A stretch of DNA of 64,000 nt from Pseudomonas frederiksbergensis (GTDB taxonomy: Bacteria; Pseudomonadota; Gammaproteobacteria; Pseudomonadales; Pseudomonadaceae): the NCBI RefSeq assembly GCF_900105495.1, contig NZ_FNTF01000002.1, positions 4,642,501 to 4,706,500 on the forward strand, given 5' to 3'. The position numbers were made by a program, and so were the translations under genes. The notes under the pieces are model-generated. The model saw only the letters and a program-made list of their open reading frames with translations. It made no database searches and was not told where the DNA came from. Positions 9,241 through 19,002 of this stretch are shown here, piece after piece; within the stretch, counting starts at the first letter, position 1; the number at the start of each line of letters is the position of its first letter.

Positions 9241-9903
9241 ATGGATGGCTTTCACGATCTCGGTGGTTTTCAAGGCTTTGGCAAGGTTCCCCATGTCATC
9301 AATAGCCAGGATTACAAACAAGTCTTCAAACAGGAATGGGAGCACCTGGCTTACAGCCTGATGTTTATCGGTGCCGACCAGTTGAAAAAATTCAGCGTCG
9401 ATGAAATACGTCACGCCGTCGAACGACTCGATGTCCGCCAGCACGTTGGCACGCAATATTACGAACGCTACGTCATCGCCACGGCCACGTTGCTGGTCGA
9501 AACCGGCGTCATTACCCAGGAAGAACTCGATTTGGCATTGGGTTCAACCTTCAAATTGGCCAATCCTCCCCATGACAAGGGCCGCCCCGCCATCACTGGC
9601 CGCCCGCCATTTGAAGTGGGCGACCGGGTAGTGGTTCGCGACGAATACGTGGCCGGCCACGTGCGCATGCCGGCCTATGTGCGCGGCAAGGAAGGCATCG
9701 TCCGACACCGCACCTCGGAAAAATGGCCGTTCCCGGATGCCATCGGACACGGCGATTTGAGCGCAGCGCATCAGCCCACCTACCACGTTGAATTCCAGGT
9801 GAAGGATCTGTGGGGCGATGCTGCGGATGATGGTCTGGTGGTGGTCGACCTGTTCGAAAGCTACCTGGACAAGGCCGTCGATGCGAAAACGGTGGCCGCA
9901 TGA
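9241..9903 (+). CDS. nthB: nitrile hydratase beta subunit
   Basis: 220-residue partner that completes the alpha-beta active site. The N-terminus [16 protein letters not shown] and the C-terminal SH3-like region ([29 protein letters not shown]..., about 120-220) are family hallmarks; conserved Arg residues of the beta chain hydrogen-bond to the oxidised cysteines. A strong ribosome-binding site (CGGAGG) lies before the ATG. The stop overlaps the activator start (ATGA). Confidence 0.96.
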   Translation: MDGFHDLGGFQGFGKVPHVINSQDYKQVFKQEWEHLAYSLMFIGADQLKKFSVDEIRHAVERLDVRQHVGTQYYERYVIATATLLVETGVITQEELDLALGSTFKLANPPHDKGRPAITGRPPFEVGDRVVVRDEYVAGHVRMPAYVRGKEGIVRHRTSEKWPFPDAIGHGDLSAAHQPTYHVEFQVKDLWGDAADDGLVVVDLFESYLDKAVDAKTVAA

Positions 9904-11123
9904 TTGACGGGGCCCTGTCGGGCCGGCTGCCGGTGACGGTCCTTTCGGGCTTCCTCGGCTCCGGCAAGACGACCCTGCTCAACCACATCCTGCGCAATCG
10001 CGCAGGCATGCGGGTGGCGGTCATCGTCAACGACATGAGCGAAGTCAACATCGACGCCGAGGACGTAGCGCGCAATGTGTCGCTGCACCGCGGCAGCGAT
10101 GAACTGGTCGAGATGAGCAACGGCTGCATTTGCTGCACGCTGCGCGCTGACCTGCTTGAGCAGATCAGCCTGCTGGCGCGTCAGCAGCGCTTCGATTACC
10201 TGCTGATCGAGTCCACCGGAATCTCCGAGCCGATGCCGGTCGCCGAGACCTTCGCCTTCCTCGACTCGCAAGGTTTCAGTCTGAGCGAACTGGCGCGGCT
10301 CGACACCTTGGTCACCGTCGTCGACGGTAGCAACTTCCAGGCGCTGTTGGCCTCGCGGGACACCGTTGGCGGCGAGGACGAAACGGGCACGCCATTACGC
10401 CACTTGTCCGATCTGCTGATCGAACAGGTGGAGTACGCCAACGTCATCCTCGTCAGCCGGTTGGACCTGATAGGCGAGAAAGGCTTTCTGGAACTGAGCG
10501 CCCTCCTCGCGGGCCTCAATCCGAAGGCGGAAATCCTGCCCATGACCCACGGTGCCGTCGATCTGTCGAAGATCCTCGACACTGGCCGCTTTGATTTGCC
10601 GAGTCTGGTGCAGTCACCCGGCTGGATGAAAAGCCTGGAAGCCAGTGACGAGCATCCACCCGAGTCGGACACCTATGGAATTGCTTCCTGGGTGTATCAG
10701 GAGCGTGCGCCATTCCATCCGCAACGGCTGCTGGAGTTCCTGCAGTTGCCCTGGCAAAACGGGCGACTACTGCGTTGCAAAGGCTACTTCTGGGTTGCCA
10801 GTCGGCATCTGGACATCGGCATGCTGGTGCAAAGTGGCGGGCAATTTCGTTGGGACTATGTCGGGCGCTGGTGGACATTCATCGCGCAATCACAATGGCC
10901 TCAGGATGACTATCGCCGCGGAGGGATAATGGCCAAATGGGACGAGATCACCGGGGATTGCCGGCAGGAAATCGTCTTCATCGGTCAGGGTCTCGACCTG
11001 GATATGTTGAAGCGGCAACTGGACGCCTGCCTGCTGACCCCGCAAGAGATCATGAAAGGTCCACAGACGTGGCCAACCTTGCCAGGCGCAACATCCTTCG
11101 ACCTCAAGGCATTGTCGCCCTGA
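9900..11123 (+). CDS. nitrile hydratase activator, G3E-family GTPase (P47K/CobW-like)
   Basis: 407-residue metallochaperone-type GTPase needed in this class for maturation of Fe-type nitrile hydratase. Walker A is [11 protein letters not shown] (about residues 18-28), the metal-binding CxCC motif is GCICC (about 75-79), an SKxD-type base motif is replaced by SRLD, and a C-terminal CobW domain follows. The ATG overlaps the beta-subunit stop, giving coupled translation. In P. chlororaphis B23 I recall nhpS and an acyl-CoA synthetase after this gene; neither is present here, and the cluster ends in non-coding or degraded sequence. Confidence 0.93.
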   Translation: MIDGALSGRLPVTVLSGFLGSGKTTLLNHILRNRAGMRVAVIVNDMSEVNIDAEDVARNVSLHRGSDELVEMSNGCICCTLRADLLEQISLLARQQRFDYLLIESTGISEPMPVAETFAFLDSQGFSLSELARLDTLVTVVDGSNFQALLASRDTVGGEDETGTPLRHLSDLLIEQVEYANVILVSRLDLIGEKGFLELSALLAGLNPKAEILPMTHGAVDLSKILDTGRFDLPSLVQSPGWMKSLEASDEHPPESDTYGIASWVYQERAPFHPQRLLEFLQLPWQNGRLLRCKGYFWVASRHLDIGMLVQSGGQFRWDYVGRWWTFIAQSQWPQDDYRRGGIMAKWDEITGDCRQEIVFIGQGLDLDMLKRQLDACLLTPQEIMKGPQTWPTLPGATSFDLKALSP

Positions 11124-11492
11124 CCGCTCGGCAGTCTGCCTGGCAATGCACCACTTTAGCGAAGCCCGGCAAGCCTCGTTATAACCTTTGACTTCAATTT
11201 CACGGACTGAGAGGCGCTGACTCAGACATAAGAGCGGTGAATACCGTTGGTTCCCCGGCCGTGGCCAGACCCGACGCGCGGCTGACGGTTCGCCTATGAC
11301 CTTGAACGCCCAATGGCGCTCAACTGCAACAAATCACCGCGCTCGTTATGGACGCATAGCAAATGCGCAGAAGGAAAAATGTAGGGATATTCGGCATGAG
11401 ATAGAGGATGCGGCGGATCTAGAGATCACTGATTTCGGGCAGCCTCCTCAATCAGGAAGCAGAAACGTCTCGCCCCAGGACAGGACGTTAAG
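11124..11492. other. non-coding stretch after the nitrile cluster
   Basis: No gene I can support. A 70-codon ORF at 11296-11508 has neither a ribosome-binding site nor recognisable motifs. The stretch may be debris from loss of the distal cluster genes. Confidence 0.5.
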
Positions 11493-11626
11493 AGCTACGC
11501 AGTACTGACGTTTTAGGCAGGATTTCGATGTACGTTTTAACGCACAAGAAAAACGTGGTTGGTAGTTGTTTTCAGCAAAACTCGCTGGAGCAAAAAAGAA
11601 GCCGAAGCGTCTCTTTTCAACGCTTC
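11493..11626 (+). repeat. diverged direct copy of the sequence beside tRNA-Gly (copy A')
   Basis: About 135 bases align over their length with 30831-30966, including AGTACTGACGTTT, TGTACGTTTTAACGCAC and TTTTCAACGCTTC. The terminator hairpin that is intact in the right-hand copy (AGAGGC-CTAA-GCCTCT) is decayed here. Same orientation in both. Confidence 0.7.
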
Positions 11627-11666
11627 CGGTCGAGGATTGGGGCCTACTTTTCCTCGATCTGAATGC

Positions 11667-12110
11667 TCAATCTTCCCAGGCATCATCGTCACTCCTCTTA
11701 CCGCGCAAATCTGGCTGGATGACCTTGAGCTGGTCCAGCGCTTCGCGCAGGCTAGCGCCCTTGCAGGAGTTTCCATCAGCATCAAAATCTCCATTCGCCG
11801 TCGAGAGTCCGCGCCCCCACATACCAGTCATGCGCTTGCCAGAAGTTCAGCCGTTCAACGTCTTTAAGCAGTCGTTTTAGCTGTGCATCTTCGGGAACTG
11901 TCGGGCTTCCGTGGATCAACTTTAATAGGTCTGACTCATGGGCTTCTGCAAGTGATTCCGAATTCTTAGCCGAACCGGTTGGGATCGTCGCGGAGACACT
12001 GCATTCTTTGAGTCCGGCTTCATGGAGGGCGTACACGTCCTCTACGTCCGTCTGCACAGCGCCATCGAGCCATTCGTCAAAATCGGTCAGTGTGAGCCTA
12101 GCAAAACAGT
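11667..12110 (-). pseudogene. broken gene of unknown family
   Basis: The minus strand carries a coding-like frame (through ...ESDLLKLIHGSP... and ...NFWQAHDWYVGARTLDGE) which stops after 'WRF' at 11782. A one-base shift near 11785 continues coherently as GDFDADGNSCKGASLREAL to a TGA at 11667. No start codon with a ribosome-binding site is visible; reading back past GTG 12057 stays open to about 12110. Acidic and polar; possibly another orphan immunity-type gene given its neighbours, but I do not recognise it. Confidence 0.4.
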
Positions 12111-12191
12111 TGAAAGAACATAAGTGGTGTGAGGAAAAGTGAGTTTAGGTTTTTAATTGTCCAATACGAAAATTCATGTCGAGCGCGAGCA

Positions 12192-12400
12192 ACTCGAGAT
12201 TGAACGACCGCTTCTGGCCGATTTAGTGGCCTTTTGCGAAAGACGCATCTATCTGGATACGGTTACTCACGAACGTCTGCTTTTGGCCGATTGCTGCCTA
12301 TTTCGAAGGGGAGCAGTCGACCCAAAGCTGCCGGTTATGGAATTTCTCAGATGCTCAGAAGCAATCTGCAAATAGCCGCCTTCGGCCAACAGCAGTCCAA
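12192..12400 (+). repeat. cluster of Pseudomonas TGGCCGATT intergenic repeats
   Basis: GACCGCTTCTGGCCGATT (12210s) and CGTCTGCTTTTGGCCGATTG (12270s), the latter followed by a GGAGCAGTCGACCCAAAGCTGCCGG-type tail, are copies of a repeat common between Pseudomonas genes. Other copies are near 13487 and, inverted, at 21587-21650. The short ORFs across it are not genes. Confidence 0.55.
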
Positions 12401-12427
12401 CATCCAGCAAGGAATGCGCATGAATTG

Positions 12428-12865
12428 CTACTCCGTAACTTTAAGGCGGATTTGTGCACCATCTGGTAAATCGTCGATTTCCTTGGCAAGGTAGCCTGAA
12501 ATTGCCACCTATTCGTGAAGTGAGATTGTCGCCAGATTGCTCTCTTCATACTGCCCACCCAACACGGCAGGGATTTTCAGGCAATACCTGTATCCTGGGC
12601 GAAGCAGGCCAAGTCTATCCCTTGCCTGTTTGACCAATGTTTCCATGTACCAATCATGCAAAAAATCCTGGTTCTGAGAGAGAGCGTCAAGCTCCGCGCG
12701 ATCATTTGCGATACGATTGCAGTACAGATCTTCAGGACACAGGCGCCAATAGCTACCCGCTACATCTTTGATGATGAGGTTGCCAAAATCATTATCGCCA
12801 ACTACTTCTGCAGGTTTGATCCCGGCCCAACCCCACGCTTTTTCAATTTCTTCAATCAATTCCAT
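12428..12865 (-). pseudogene. Tdi1-type (GAD-like/DUF1851) immunity protein with in-frame amber codon
   Basis: Starts at ATG 12865 behind GTGAGG. The product (MELIEEIEKAWGW...) has the GAD-like N-terminus, the FGNLIIKDVAGSYWRLCPEDL segment and the C-terminal CLKIPAVLGGQYEESNLATIS motif of the T6SS immunity family Tdi1. A TAG at 12509-12511 stops translation at 118 residues, yet the same frame continues as VAISGYLAKEIDDLPDGAQI and seven more residues to a TAG at 12428, just what the family C-terminus looks like; the amber replaces an expected Tyr or similar residue. The full form would be 145 residues. No cognate toxin gene is in the window, so it is an orphan immunity gene, probably decaying. 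Confidence 0.75.
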
Positions 12866-13014
12866 AGAAGCCTCACTATCCTTGCGTTTTCCAATGCCAC
12901 TGTTATTACTCTTTTTGTTGCATATCATCCAGAGCGGGTGATGGTTTCTTTCTGCCTCTCGCGATGGGCAGAAAACGACCCAAAGCAGACGTCGAACACC
13001 AAATTTTATGCCGT

Positions 13015-13428
13015 TTAAAAATCGATTTTGCACCGTGCTTCAACGGCCTGTATTCGTAATGTCAGACCAGACTCGAAGCACATAACAAGGTGGTGATCTG
13101 GTTGGATGTTATCCGTCAGGTAAAAGGCTCGTGTCTCTGCGTTGGACTCCACGGCTCCGATCGAATGAATAACACTATCGTCGCCATCAATTGGGTAATC
13201 ATCCCGCCCACTTGATGAAAAGTAATCGACCTCATGGAAGCTGATAGTAATCTTGCGTGCTTCTTCGGTCGGCACCCAAGCTTCAGTCCGTCGAGTAAAG
13301 ATAAGTACTGCCGACCTATCCACGATGTCGTAATTAATGGTGCTGGCTTGGTAGAAGTTATGAAGGTCAAACGCACGGTGTTGAATCTCAACCTCAATAT
13401 GCCCGAATTCGAAACCATGAAATTGCAT
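13015..13428 (-). CDS. hypothetical protein, possible orphan immunity protein
   Basis: 137-residue ORF, predicted soluble, acidic and beta-rich, with no signal peptide. ATG at 13428, preceded only by a weak AGGG. It lies 149 nt upstream of the Tdi1-type gene on the same strand, and its size and base composition suit a polymorphic-toxin immunity gene, but no family is recognised. A real but unassigned gene is the most likely reading. Confidence 0.5.
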   Translation of the reverse strand: MQFHGFEFGHIEVEIQHRAFDLHNFYQASTINYDIVDRSAVLIFTRRTEAWVPTEEARKITISFHEVDYFSSSGRDDYPIDGDDSVIHSIGAVESNAETRAFYLTDNIQPDHHLVMCFESGLTLRIQAVEARCKIDF

Positions 13429-13616
13429 GGGTAAGCCCTAATGATCTACCGGTAGACGTGTATCGTACTGCATCGTCGCAATGACTGCTTTTGGCCGATT
13501 TCTGTCTGTCGCCAGCCTCACCGGTCGATTCCCGCCGCTTACAACTTTGGTATCTGGTTAGTCAGGTGCAATGCAAATAATGGGTCAGGTCGAACGCATA
13601 TAAGTAGTTAGGCCAG
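13429..13616. other. intergenic stretch with a TGGCCGATT repeat
   Basis: Contains ATGACTGCTTTTGGCCGATT near 13480-13500, the same repeat type as at 12192-12400. Nothing else recognised. Confidence 0.45.
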
Positions 13617-13853
13617 ATGCGACTTAGCAGATATCGATCACATCTTGACTTCAGCTCGGACCAATCCGGTACTTTGTACGAGGCCCTCTACCAAGCGATA
13701 ACGTCGTTGGCACAAGAATTTGAAGCAGGGCATTGGAAGACGGAAACAAAAGCTATCGGGCTTAAATCTCTAAACGAGGGCATTACGAAGCCGCCCTTGG
13801 GCCTGGACGTAATGTGCGAGTGTCGTCTTCCGACACATAAGCTTGCAGTGTGA
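13617..13853 (+). CDS. small hypothetical ORF
   Basis: 78-codon ORF (MRLSRYRSHLDFSSDQ...) without a clear ribosome-binding site and with no recognised motif. It lies between repeat-rich sequence and the DJ-1-like gene; possibly a fragment or not a gene. Confidence 0.2.
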   Translation: MRLSRYRSHLDFSSDQSGTLYEALYQAITSLAQEFEAGHWKTETKAIGLKSLNEGITKPPLGLDVMCECRLPTHKLAV

Positions 13854-13929
13854 CGGGATAGACGGTGGTGCTGGAGCCAAAGCAGCTCGCCCCCCAGCAC
13901 CTACGGCCCGGCTCGCCGGCCGCCCAGGA

Positions 13930-14643
13930 TTACTTCAGTTTCGCCAGCATGGCCACGGCGACTGCCTTGGCCGACTGTGGGTTCTGGCCGGAAATGACTT
14001 CGCGGTTTTCGATCACGTTCTCGCTCCATGGCTTGGCTTCGGAGAAGTTAGCACCGGCTGCTGTCAGGCCATCCTGTGGGAACAGTTTCATATGGCCACC
14101 GCCGAGGAAACCTTTGGCCTGCTCCTCTTCCGCGTCGGTGAAGGCGGTGACTTTGTAGCCCTTGTAAATCCAATTGGCTGGCGCTGCCGGCTGTTTGCCC
14201 GATTCCAGCGCGGAGACAAAACCGCGCGCATCCGGGATCGTCGACAACATGGCTATGGTGCCATGGCAGGTGAAGCCGGTGACCTTGCCTTTTTCATGGA
14301 AGTTGGTCAGCAGTTGGCCCAGTTGCTTGTCCTTCAGCAGATCCTGCATCGGGATATGGCCGCCAGGCACGAATACGGCATCGAACTTGTCGTAGCCGAT
14401 TTTCTGAACCTGCGCGAAGCTGATTGCCGGCGAGTCGCTCTTCGAGGTCAGCTTCAGCGTGGCCAGTAGCGCGAGACTTTCCTGACGGGCCTTTTCATCG
14501 CCGCCCCAGAAGCTCACGTCATTGGATTTCTGGTCCGCGGTTGGCGCCTTGCCGCTAGGGGTGGCAAATACGACGGTTTGACCCGCCGCGATGAAGGTCT
14601 GCACCGGTTGCATTAATTCGTTCAGGAAGAAACCTGTTTGCAT
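13930..14643 (-). CDS. DJ-1/PfpI-family protein, probably N-terminally truncated
   Basis: 237-residue member of the class-I glutamine-amidotransferase-like family (Hsp31/YDR533C branch: glyoxalase-, deglycase- or chaperone-like). The nucleophile Cys sits in the elbow FTCHGTIAML, preceded by the FVPGGHIPMQDL loop. Family members have about 15-45 more N-terminal residues (first beta strand, often a signal peptide). Upstream the matching frame reads GKV before the Met and another frame opens with an ATG then a quick stop, so a frameshift or deletion at the 5' end is likely. A strong hairpin separates it from the creatininase gene. Confidence 0.7.
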   Translation of the reverse strand: MQTGFFLNELMQPVQTFIAAGQTVVFATPSGKAPTADQKSNDVSFWGGDEKARQESLALLATLKLTSKSDSPAISFAQVQKIGYDKFDAVFVPGGHIPMQDLLKDKQLGQLLTNFHEKGKVTGFTCHGTIAMLSTIPDARGFVSALESGKQPAAPANWIYKGYKVTAFTDAEEEQAKGFLGGGHMKLFPQDGLTAAGANFSEAKPWSENVIENREVISGQNPQSAKAVAVAMLAKLK

Positions 14644-14707
14644 AACCTTGCCGTCAAGCGGGCATAAACGTCATGTTCAATCATGAAATCCCCTCAAACA
14701 GGACGCA

Positions 14708-14734
14708 CCAACGCCCGGTTCTACCGGGCGTTGG
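14708..14734 (-). terminator. bidirectional hairpin between creatininase and DJ-1 genes
   Basis: Perfect 11-bp stem CCAACGCCCGG / CCGGGCGTTGG with a 5-nt loop. No long T tract, so termination is probable rather than certain. Confidence 0.55.
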
Positions 14735-14755
14735 TCAAGTTGAGAAGCCGCAGGT

Positions 14756-15505
14756 TCAGCCAGGCATTGATTCGCGGCTGAAAGCGTCCAGCTCCCGCAC
14801 CAGGCTCTGCGCTGCCAACATCACCAGTTCACGACCTTTTTCTGGCGTCGCCAGCGCCGGATCCGAGCCCATACGGCCATCGGGATGGCGTGCGCGGAAG
14901 TCCATCGCTTCGCGGATCGGGCCCCAAGGGGCGATCTGCGGCGAGTATTCAGCCGATTTGATCGAATCCGGATAGGCCCATTGTGTGACCGCGATCTCGG
15001 ACGGCGTGGCGTGCACGCCGTGCCCCGTAGGGAACTGCTCGCGCGCAAGCTCCCCTACCCCCTCAAGGTCCCACCAATTGCACAACTTCAGCGCGAACCC
15101 TGCTGGGCGTCGAGCGAAGCTGGCTTCGGCGTAGAGCTCAGAGAACGCCGCCTCGATCGATGCAACGTTGCCACCGTGGCCATTGAGGAAGAGGATTTTT
15201 TCAAACCCGTGAGCGGCCAGCGAACGCACCCAATCTCCGATCGCCGCAATAAAGGTCGACGGACGCAGCGAGATGGTTCCAGGGAACCCAAGATGGTGCT
15301 GGGCCATGCCGATATTGAAGGTCGGTGCAATCAGGATGTCTGCGTTTTTTTGCGCTTCACCGGCGATGATTTCCGGGCACATCCAGTCGGTCCCCAGAAG
15401 ACCGGTTGGACCGTGTTGTTCGTTCGAACCGATAGGGATCACGATGGTGCGGCTGCGTTGAAGAAATTGACCGATCTCGGCCCAGGTCGACAGGTGTAAA
15501 AGCAT
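14756..15505 (-). CDS. creatininase-family amidohydrolase
   Basis: 249-residue member of the creatininase/FAPy-deformylase family of metal-dependent amide hydrolases. Landmarks are IPIGSNEQHGPTGLLGTDW (metal-binding Glu, His and Asp), LNGHGGN and GHGVHATPSEI. The start is ATG 15505; an in-frame extension to 15601 overlaps the transporter gene and was rejected. It follows the MFS gene and is co-transcribed with it; the divergent LysR gene probably regulates both. The substrate is likely a small cyclic amide or lactam imported by that transporter (inference). Confidence 0.9.
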   Translation of the reverse strand: MLLHLSTWAEIGQFLQRSRTIVIPIGSNEQHGPTGLLGTDWMCPEIIAGEAQKNADILIAPTFNIGMAQHHLGFPGTISLRPSTFIAAIGDWVRSLAAHGFEKILFLNGHGGNVASIEAAFSELYAEASFARRPAGFALKLCNWWDLEGVGELAREQFPTGHGVHATPSEIAVTQWAYPDSIKSAEYSPQIAPWGPIREAMDFRARHPDGRMGSDPALATPEKGRELVMLAAQSLVRELDAFSRESMPG

Positions 15506-15566
15506 TTGAGTTCTCACTTTTAAAGGGTTCCTTGCGGAACATGACAAAGGCGCGGGTGGCAACAGA

Positions 15567-16880
15567 TCAACCCGCACTGTATTCCGGAATCGCGCCGTCA
15601 CGGGTTTTCGGCTTGGTCGACAGGATCACCAACGCTGCGCACAAAAATACGCAACCCACGATAACGATGCCAAGATTCGCGCTGCCGGTTGCGGTTTTTG
15701 CCCAGCCGATCATGGCCGGCCCCCAGAAGCCGCCGGAAAGACCGATGGTATTAATCAAGGCAATGCCGCCCGCCGCCGCCTCGCCCTTGATGTGTTCAGA
15801 GGGCATCGCCCACAACACGGTGTAGGCCATAAACATCATGGCGGTTGCCAGGGTCAGCAGGGCCAGCGCGGCCATTAGATTGCCGTCGGCAAAGGGGTAC
15901 ACAAGCAGCAGGATCGCGCCGATCCCCGCAGGCACTGCACAGTGATAGCGTCTTTCACCGACACGGTCCGACCGGCGCCCTATCCAGTACATGCCGCAAG
16001 CGGCGGCGACATAGGGAATCGCGGCGTACCAACCCAGTTGCATGGTGTCGTTGACACCCTGGGCCTTGAGGATTGCCGGCAGCCAGAAACTCATGGCGTA
16101 GATCGAGAAGATGATGCAGAAATAGGCGCTGGCGAGAATGTAGATTTTCGGGTCGCGCAACACCGCACGGAACGAATGGACACGCCCGGTCGATTCACCC
16201 AGCTCACTGGCCAGCAAGGCCTTTTCTTCATGGCTCAGCCAGCGCGCCTCAGCGGGTCGATTGGAAAGGATGAAGAAGGTCAGCACACCAAGGAAGACAC
16301 ACGGCAAGCCTTCAATCAAGAACATCCACTGCCAGCCGGCCAGACCGCCAACGCCTTCGAACGTGGTGATCAACCACGCAGACAGTGGGCCGCCTACAAT
16401 GCCGCCAATGGGGCCGGCGATAAACACGATCGCAATGGCCCGCGCCATACGTTTCGGACCGTACCAGCAGGACAGGTAATAAATCATGCCCGGTGCAAAA
16501 CCGGCTTCGAACACCCCCAGCAGAAAGCGCATGGCGTAAAACATCGGCACGTTGCGCACGAACAACATGCAGGCCGAGGTGATACCCCAACACACCAGAA
16601 TACGGCTGAAGGTTTTCCGTGCGCCGACCTTCGGCAGCATCAGGTTGCTCGGCAATTCGAACAATACATACCCCAGAAAGAAAATACCGGCGCCCGCGCC
16701 ATAGGCCGCATCGGAAAGCCCAAGGTCATTTTGCATCTGCAGTTTGGCAAAGCCGACGTTGATCCGGTCCAGATACGCAAATACATAACAGATGAACAGG
16801 AGTGGCAGCAGCCGCCAGTTGAGCTTGCGGTAAAGGGCTGAAATGGCATCACTTCGTGCCGGCGTCTGAAGAATTGACAT
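15567..16880 (-). CDS. MFS transporter, anion:cation symporter (ACS) family
   Basis: 437-residue permease with 12 predicted helices. [20 protein letters not shown] near the N-terminus is the ACS (tartrate/phthalate/glucarate-type) hallmark; the first cytoplasmic loop reads PKVGARKTF. It imports an organic anion by proton symport. First gene of the MFS-creatininase unit, 139 bp from the divergent LysR gene, the usual layout for LysR control. Confidence 0.92.
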   Translation of the reverse strand: MSILQTPARSDAISALYRKLNWRLLPLLFICYVFAYLDRINVGFAKLQMQNDLGLSDAAYGAGAGIFFLGYVLFELPSNLMLPKVGARKTFSRILVCWGITSACMLFVRNVPMFYAMRFLLGVFEAGFAPGMIYYLSCWYGPKRMARAIAIVFIAGPIGGIVGGPLSAWLITTFEGVGGLAGWQWMFLIEGLPCVFLGVLTFFILSNRPAEARWLSHEEKALLASELGESTGRVHSFRAVLRDPKIYILASAYFCIIFSIYAMSFWLPAILKAQGVNDTMQLGWYAAIPYVAAACGMYWIGRRSDRVGERRYHCAVPAGIGAILLLVYPFADGNLMAALALLTLATAMMFMAYTVLWAMPSEHIKGEAAAGGIALINTIGLSGGFWGPAMIGWAKTATGSANLGIVIVGCVFLCAALVILSTKPKTRDGAIPEYSAG

Positions 16881-17019
16881 GCGAATCTCCCGTTATTCTT
16901 GTTGGTCTGCGTTCGTCCCCAAGAATGTTGCACCGGCACCTCAGGACCAGCAAGAGCAACTAAGTTCGTGTAGTGTTGCTCTACAGGCAACGCTACGTCT
17001 CTGGAGAGAGTTCCCCGGC

Positions 17020-17952
17020 ATGCGCGAAATCAATCAACAACGGCTGCGGTATTTTCATGAGGTGCTGACGCACGGATCCATTCGTGGCGCGGCCGACAGC
17101 ATCAATACGTCGCCCTCGGTCATCACACGCCAGATCAAGCTGCTAGAAGAGGAAATCGGCGCAAAACTGTTCGAGCGCCAGGCACGTGGTGTTCAGCCCA
17201 CTGAGGCCGCGGCGCACCTGCTGGAGTTCTGGCGCGGCTATCGTTCGCACCAGGAGAAACTCGAAGATCAGTTGCAAGCGATCAAGGGCCTGCAGCAAGG
17301 CCATGTGCGCGTCGTCATCAGCGAAGGCTATGTCGATGCGTTGGTCGACAACGTGCTCGCGCCGTTCTGCAAGCAGTACCCCAAGCTTGATGTGCGGCTG
17401 GACATCCTGCCCGTCGACGACGTCCTCAACGAAGTCGCCGAAAACCGTGCGCACATCGGCCTTGCGTACAATCCGCCGCCGCATCCGCACATCGACTATC
17501 GCGCGACGTTTTCGCAACCGGTGATGCTGTTGGTTCGCCCGGATCATCCATTGGCATTGCGAGGCGCGGCGGCAACCGTCGAGGATATCCTCGCCTGCCA
17601 ACTGGTCCTGACGCCCACGACATTCGGTATCGGTCATGCGATCAAGATGCTCGAGTATGCCGAGAAAATCGAGATCCGCCCGGTACTCGTCAGCAACTCC
17701 CTCGCGGCGCTCAAGCGCATGGTGGAGGACGGCGGTTTTGCTTCGTTGCTCGGCGAATTCGCGGCCTATCGGGAAATCGCCAACGGCAGCCTGGCGGCGG
17801 TATCGATCGACCATCCGTTGCTTCTTGGGGTTGAAGCAAAACTGTTGGTGAAATCCGGTCGACCGTTGGCCGCCCCTGCTCAAGAGCTGCTGAACTGGAT
17901 GTTGCAGCGCTTGCCGATGTTTGCGTCTGGTACAGGAGTGTCGAGTGCCTGA
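17020..17952 (+). CDS. LysR-family regulator
   Basis: 310 residues: N-terminal winged helix (about 1-60, [30 protein letters not shown]) and a two-lobed effector domain (about 90-295). The start ATG 17020 gives a normal LysR N-terminus; the frame is open upstream to 16879 but that extension is not LysR-like. It is divergent from MFS-creatininase. Its last ~60 codons have a damaged paralogue at 25309-25503. Confidence 0.93.
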   Translation: MREINQQRLRYFHEVLTHGSIRGAADSINTSPSVITRQIKLLEEEIGAKLFERQARGVQPTEAAAHLLEFWRGYRSHQEKLEDQLQAIKGLQQGHVRVVISEGYVDALVDNVLAPFCKQYPKLDVRLDILPVDDVLNEVAENRAHIGLAYNPPPHPHIDYRATFSQPVMLLVRPDHPLALRGAAATVEDILACQLVLTPTTFGIGHAIKMLEYAEKIEIRPVLVSNSLAALKRMVEDGGFASLLGEFAAYREIANGSLAAVSIDHPLLLGVEAKLLVKSGRPLAAPAQELLNWMLQRLPMFASGTGVSSA

Positions 17953-18225
17953 CCTGAGCCCCGCCCGTTCGGCGCCTGGACCCGGCCGCTTGCGCAACCA
18001 GCCCCCCTTATCAACCGCCGCCAGTGCCGGCTATGCGCAAAGCGAAGCCGCGACCTCCATTCTGGTCAGCACCGTGCTGTCGATCGTGACGTTCTCCTTT
18101 GCGATCTACCTGATTGATGGCGGGCTTGCCGCTGCTTGCCTGCGGGCTCGCGCAGGCGCCGGGCGGAAATCGCTGCGGCGGCAGAGGCGTTGAATAAACG
18201 CACTGGAGGCTGATACCACCACCAT
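17953..18225. other. intergenic stretch after LysR
   Basis: No supported gene; a 90-codon ORF here lacks a ribosome-binding site and family features. Confidence 0.4.
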
Positions 18226-18256
18226 AAAAAACGGGACGCCAAGCGTCCCGTTTTTG
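18226..18256 (+). terminator. intrinsic terminator
   Basis: AAAAAACGGGACGC / GCGTCCCGTTTTT hairpin with A and T tracts on both sides, able to act on either strand. Confidence 0.75.
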
Positions 18257-18353
18257 CGAAAACAGATAGCACAAACAACAAGCAACCTGTCGCGAGGGCG
18301 CTCGCTCTCGCTGGCCTGCGCAGCAGGCCCATCTGTTGAACCCGTTTCGCCGC

Positions 18354-18625
18354 TCAGTGGAAACAATCCTCCTCACCACAGGTCAGCGACCGACGCCAGC
18401 GTCTCGACCAAAAAACCGCCAGGGTTTCGGCCGTAGCTTCTGGGTCCACGGAAAACAGCCTGCTGGAGGTACGCGGGGGGGCTTTGATATCGGCGTTTGA
18501 TGGGAAGTGGAAGTCGAGGGCGCGATCGGCGGCTTCGTTGAGTTTTTTTGAATCGGGTTCGTAGGGGACACTGGATCGGTGTCTGGTGGGTTGGGCGTGG
18601 CGCACGCGTAGGTAACGACGCAAGG
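18354..18625 (-). pseudogene. DUF3077/DUF6124-like small protein, frameshifted
   Basis: The minus strand carries pieces of a small protein family widespread in Pseudomonas. One frame reads TPNPPDTDPVSP (18600s), the next PYEPDSKKLNEAADRALDFH through PRTSSRLFSVDPEATAETLA (about 18560-18420), and a third VETLASVADLW then stop (about 18385). Two frameshifts and a lost C-terminal third make it a remnant. Family function is unknown to me. Confidence 0.6.
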
Positions 18626-18737
18626 CGCTGGAACCGTTAGGACGTAACACCGAGTGACGGGGGCCTTGAAACCTGTTTAAGACATCAAACGTCGGGCGAA
18701 TATATCTTGGCTGAAATCGATCGCGTCGGGTCTGACG

Positions 18738-18770
18738 CCATCGGGGGCAAGCCCGCTCCCACAGGGAGAT
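18738..18770. repeat. REP-like element
   Basis: CATCGGGGGCAAGCCCGCTCCCACAGGG-type Pseudomonas REP sequence, single copy. The surrounding 18626-19002 shows no gene. Confidence 0.5.
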
Positions 18771-19002
18771 GTGGCGAATTCGAGGTCTCGGGGTGGCAAT
18801 CGGTATGTCCGACATCGGGTTCGCAACCCATTGATTACATTACGTATCAACTGAAATGCGCGTCAGCGGCATTATCACAAGCGTGCTCTACCTTTAGATT
18901 TGGCAGGAATTTTGTGTCTTCAGCGGCGACTCGACTTGACTTGTTTATCAGAGAACCAGATGACGACGCCGATTTATTTATGACGTAACCAAGGTGTCTC
19001 TC

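Noticed and set aside
15845..16841. Plus-strand ORFs over the MFS transporter
   Set aside because: Antisense shadows without ribosome-binding sites.
18994..19002. GTG start for the cupin gene
   Set aside because: ATG 19003 has the better spaced AAGG; the GTG overlaps that site.
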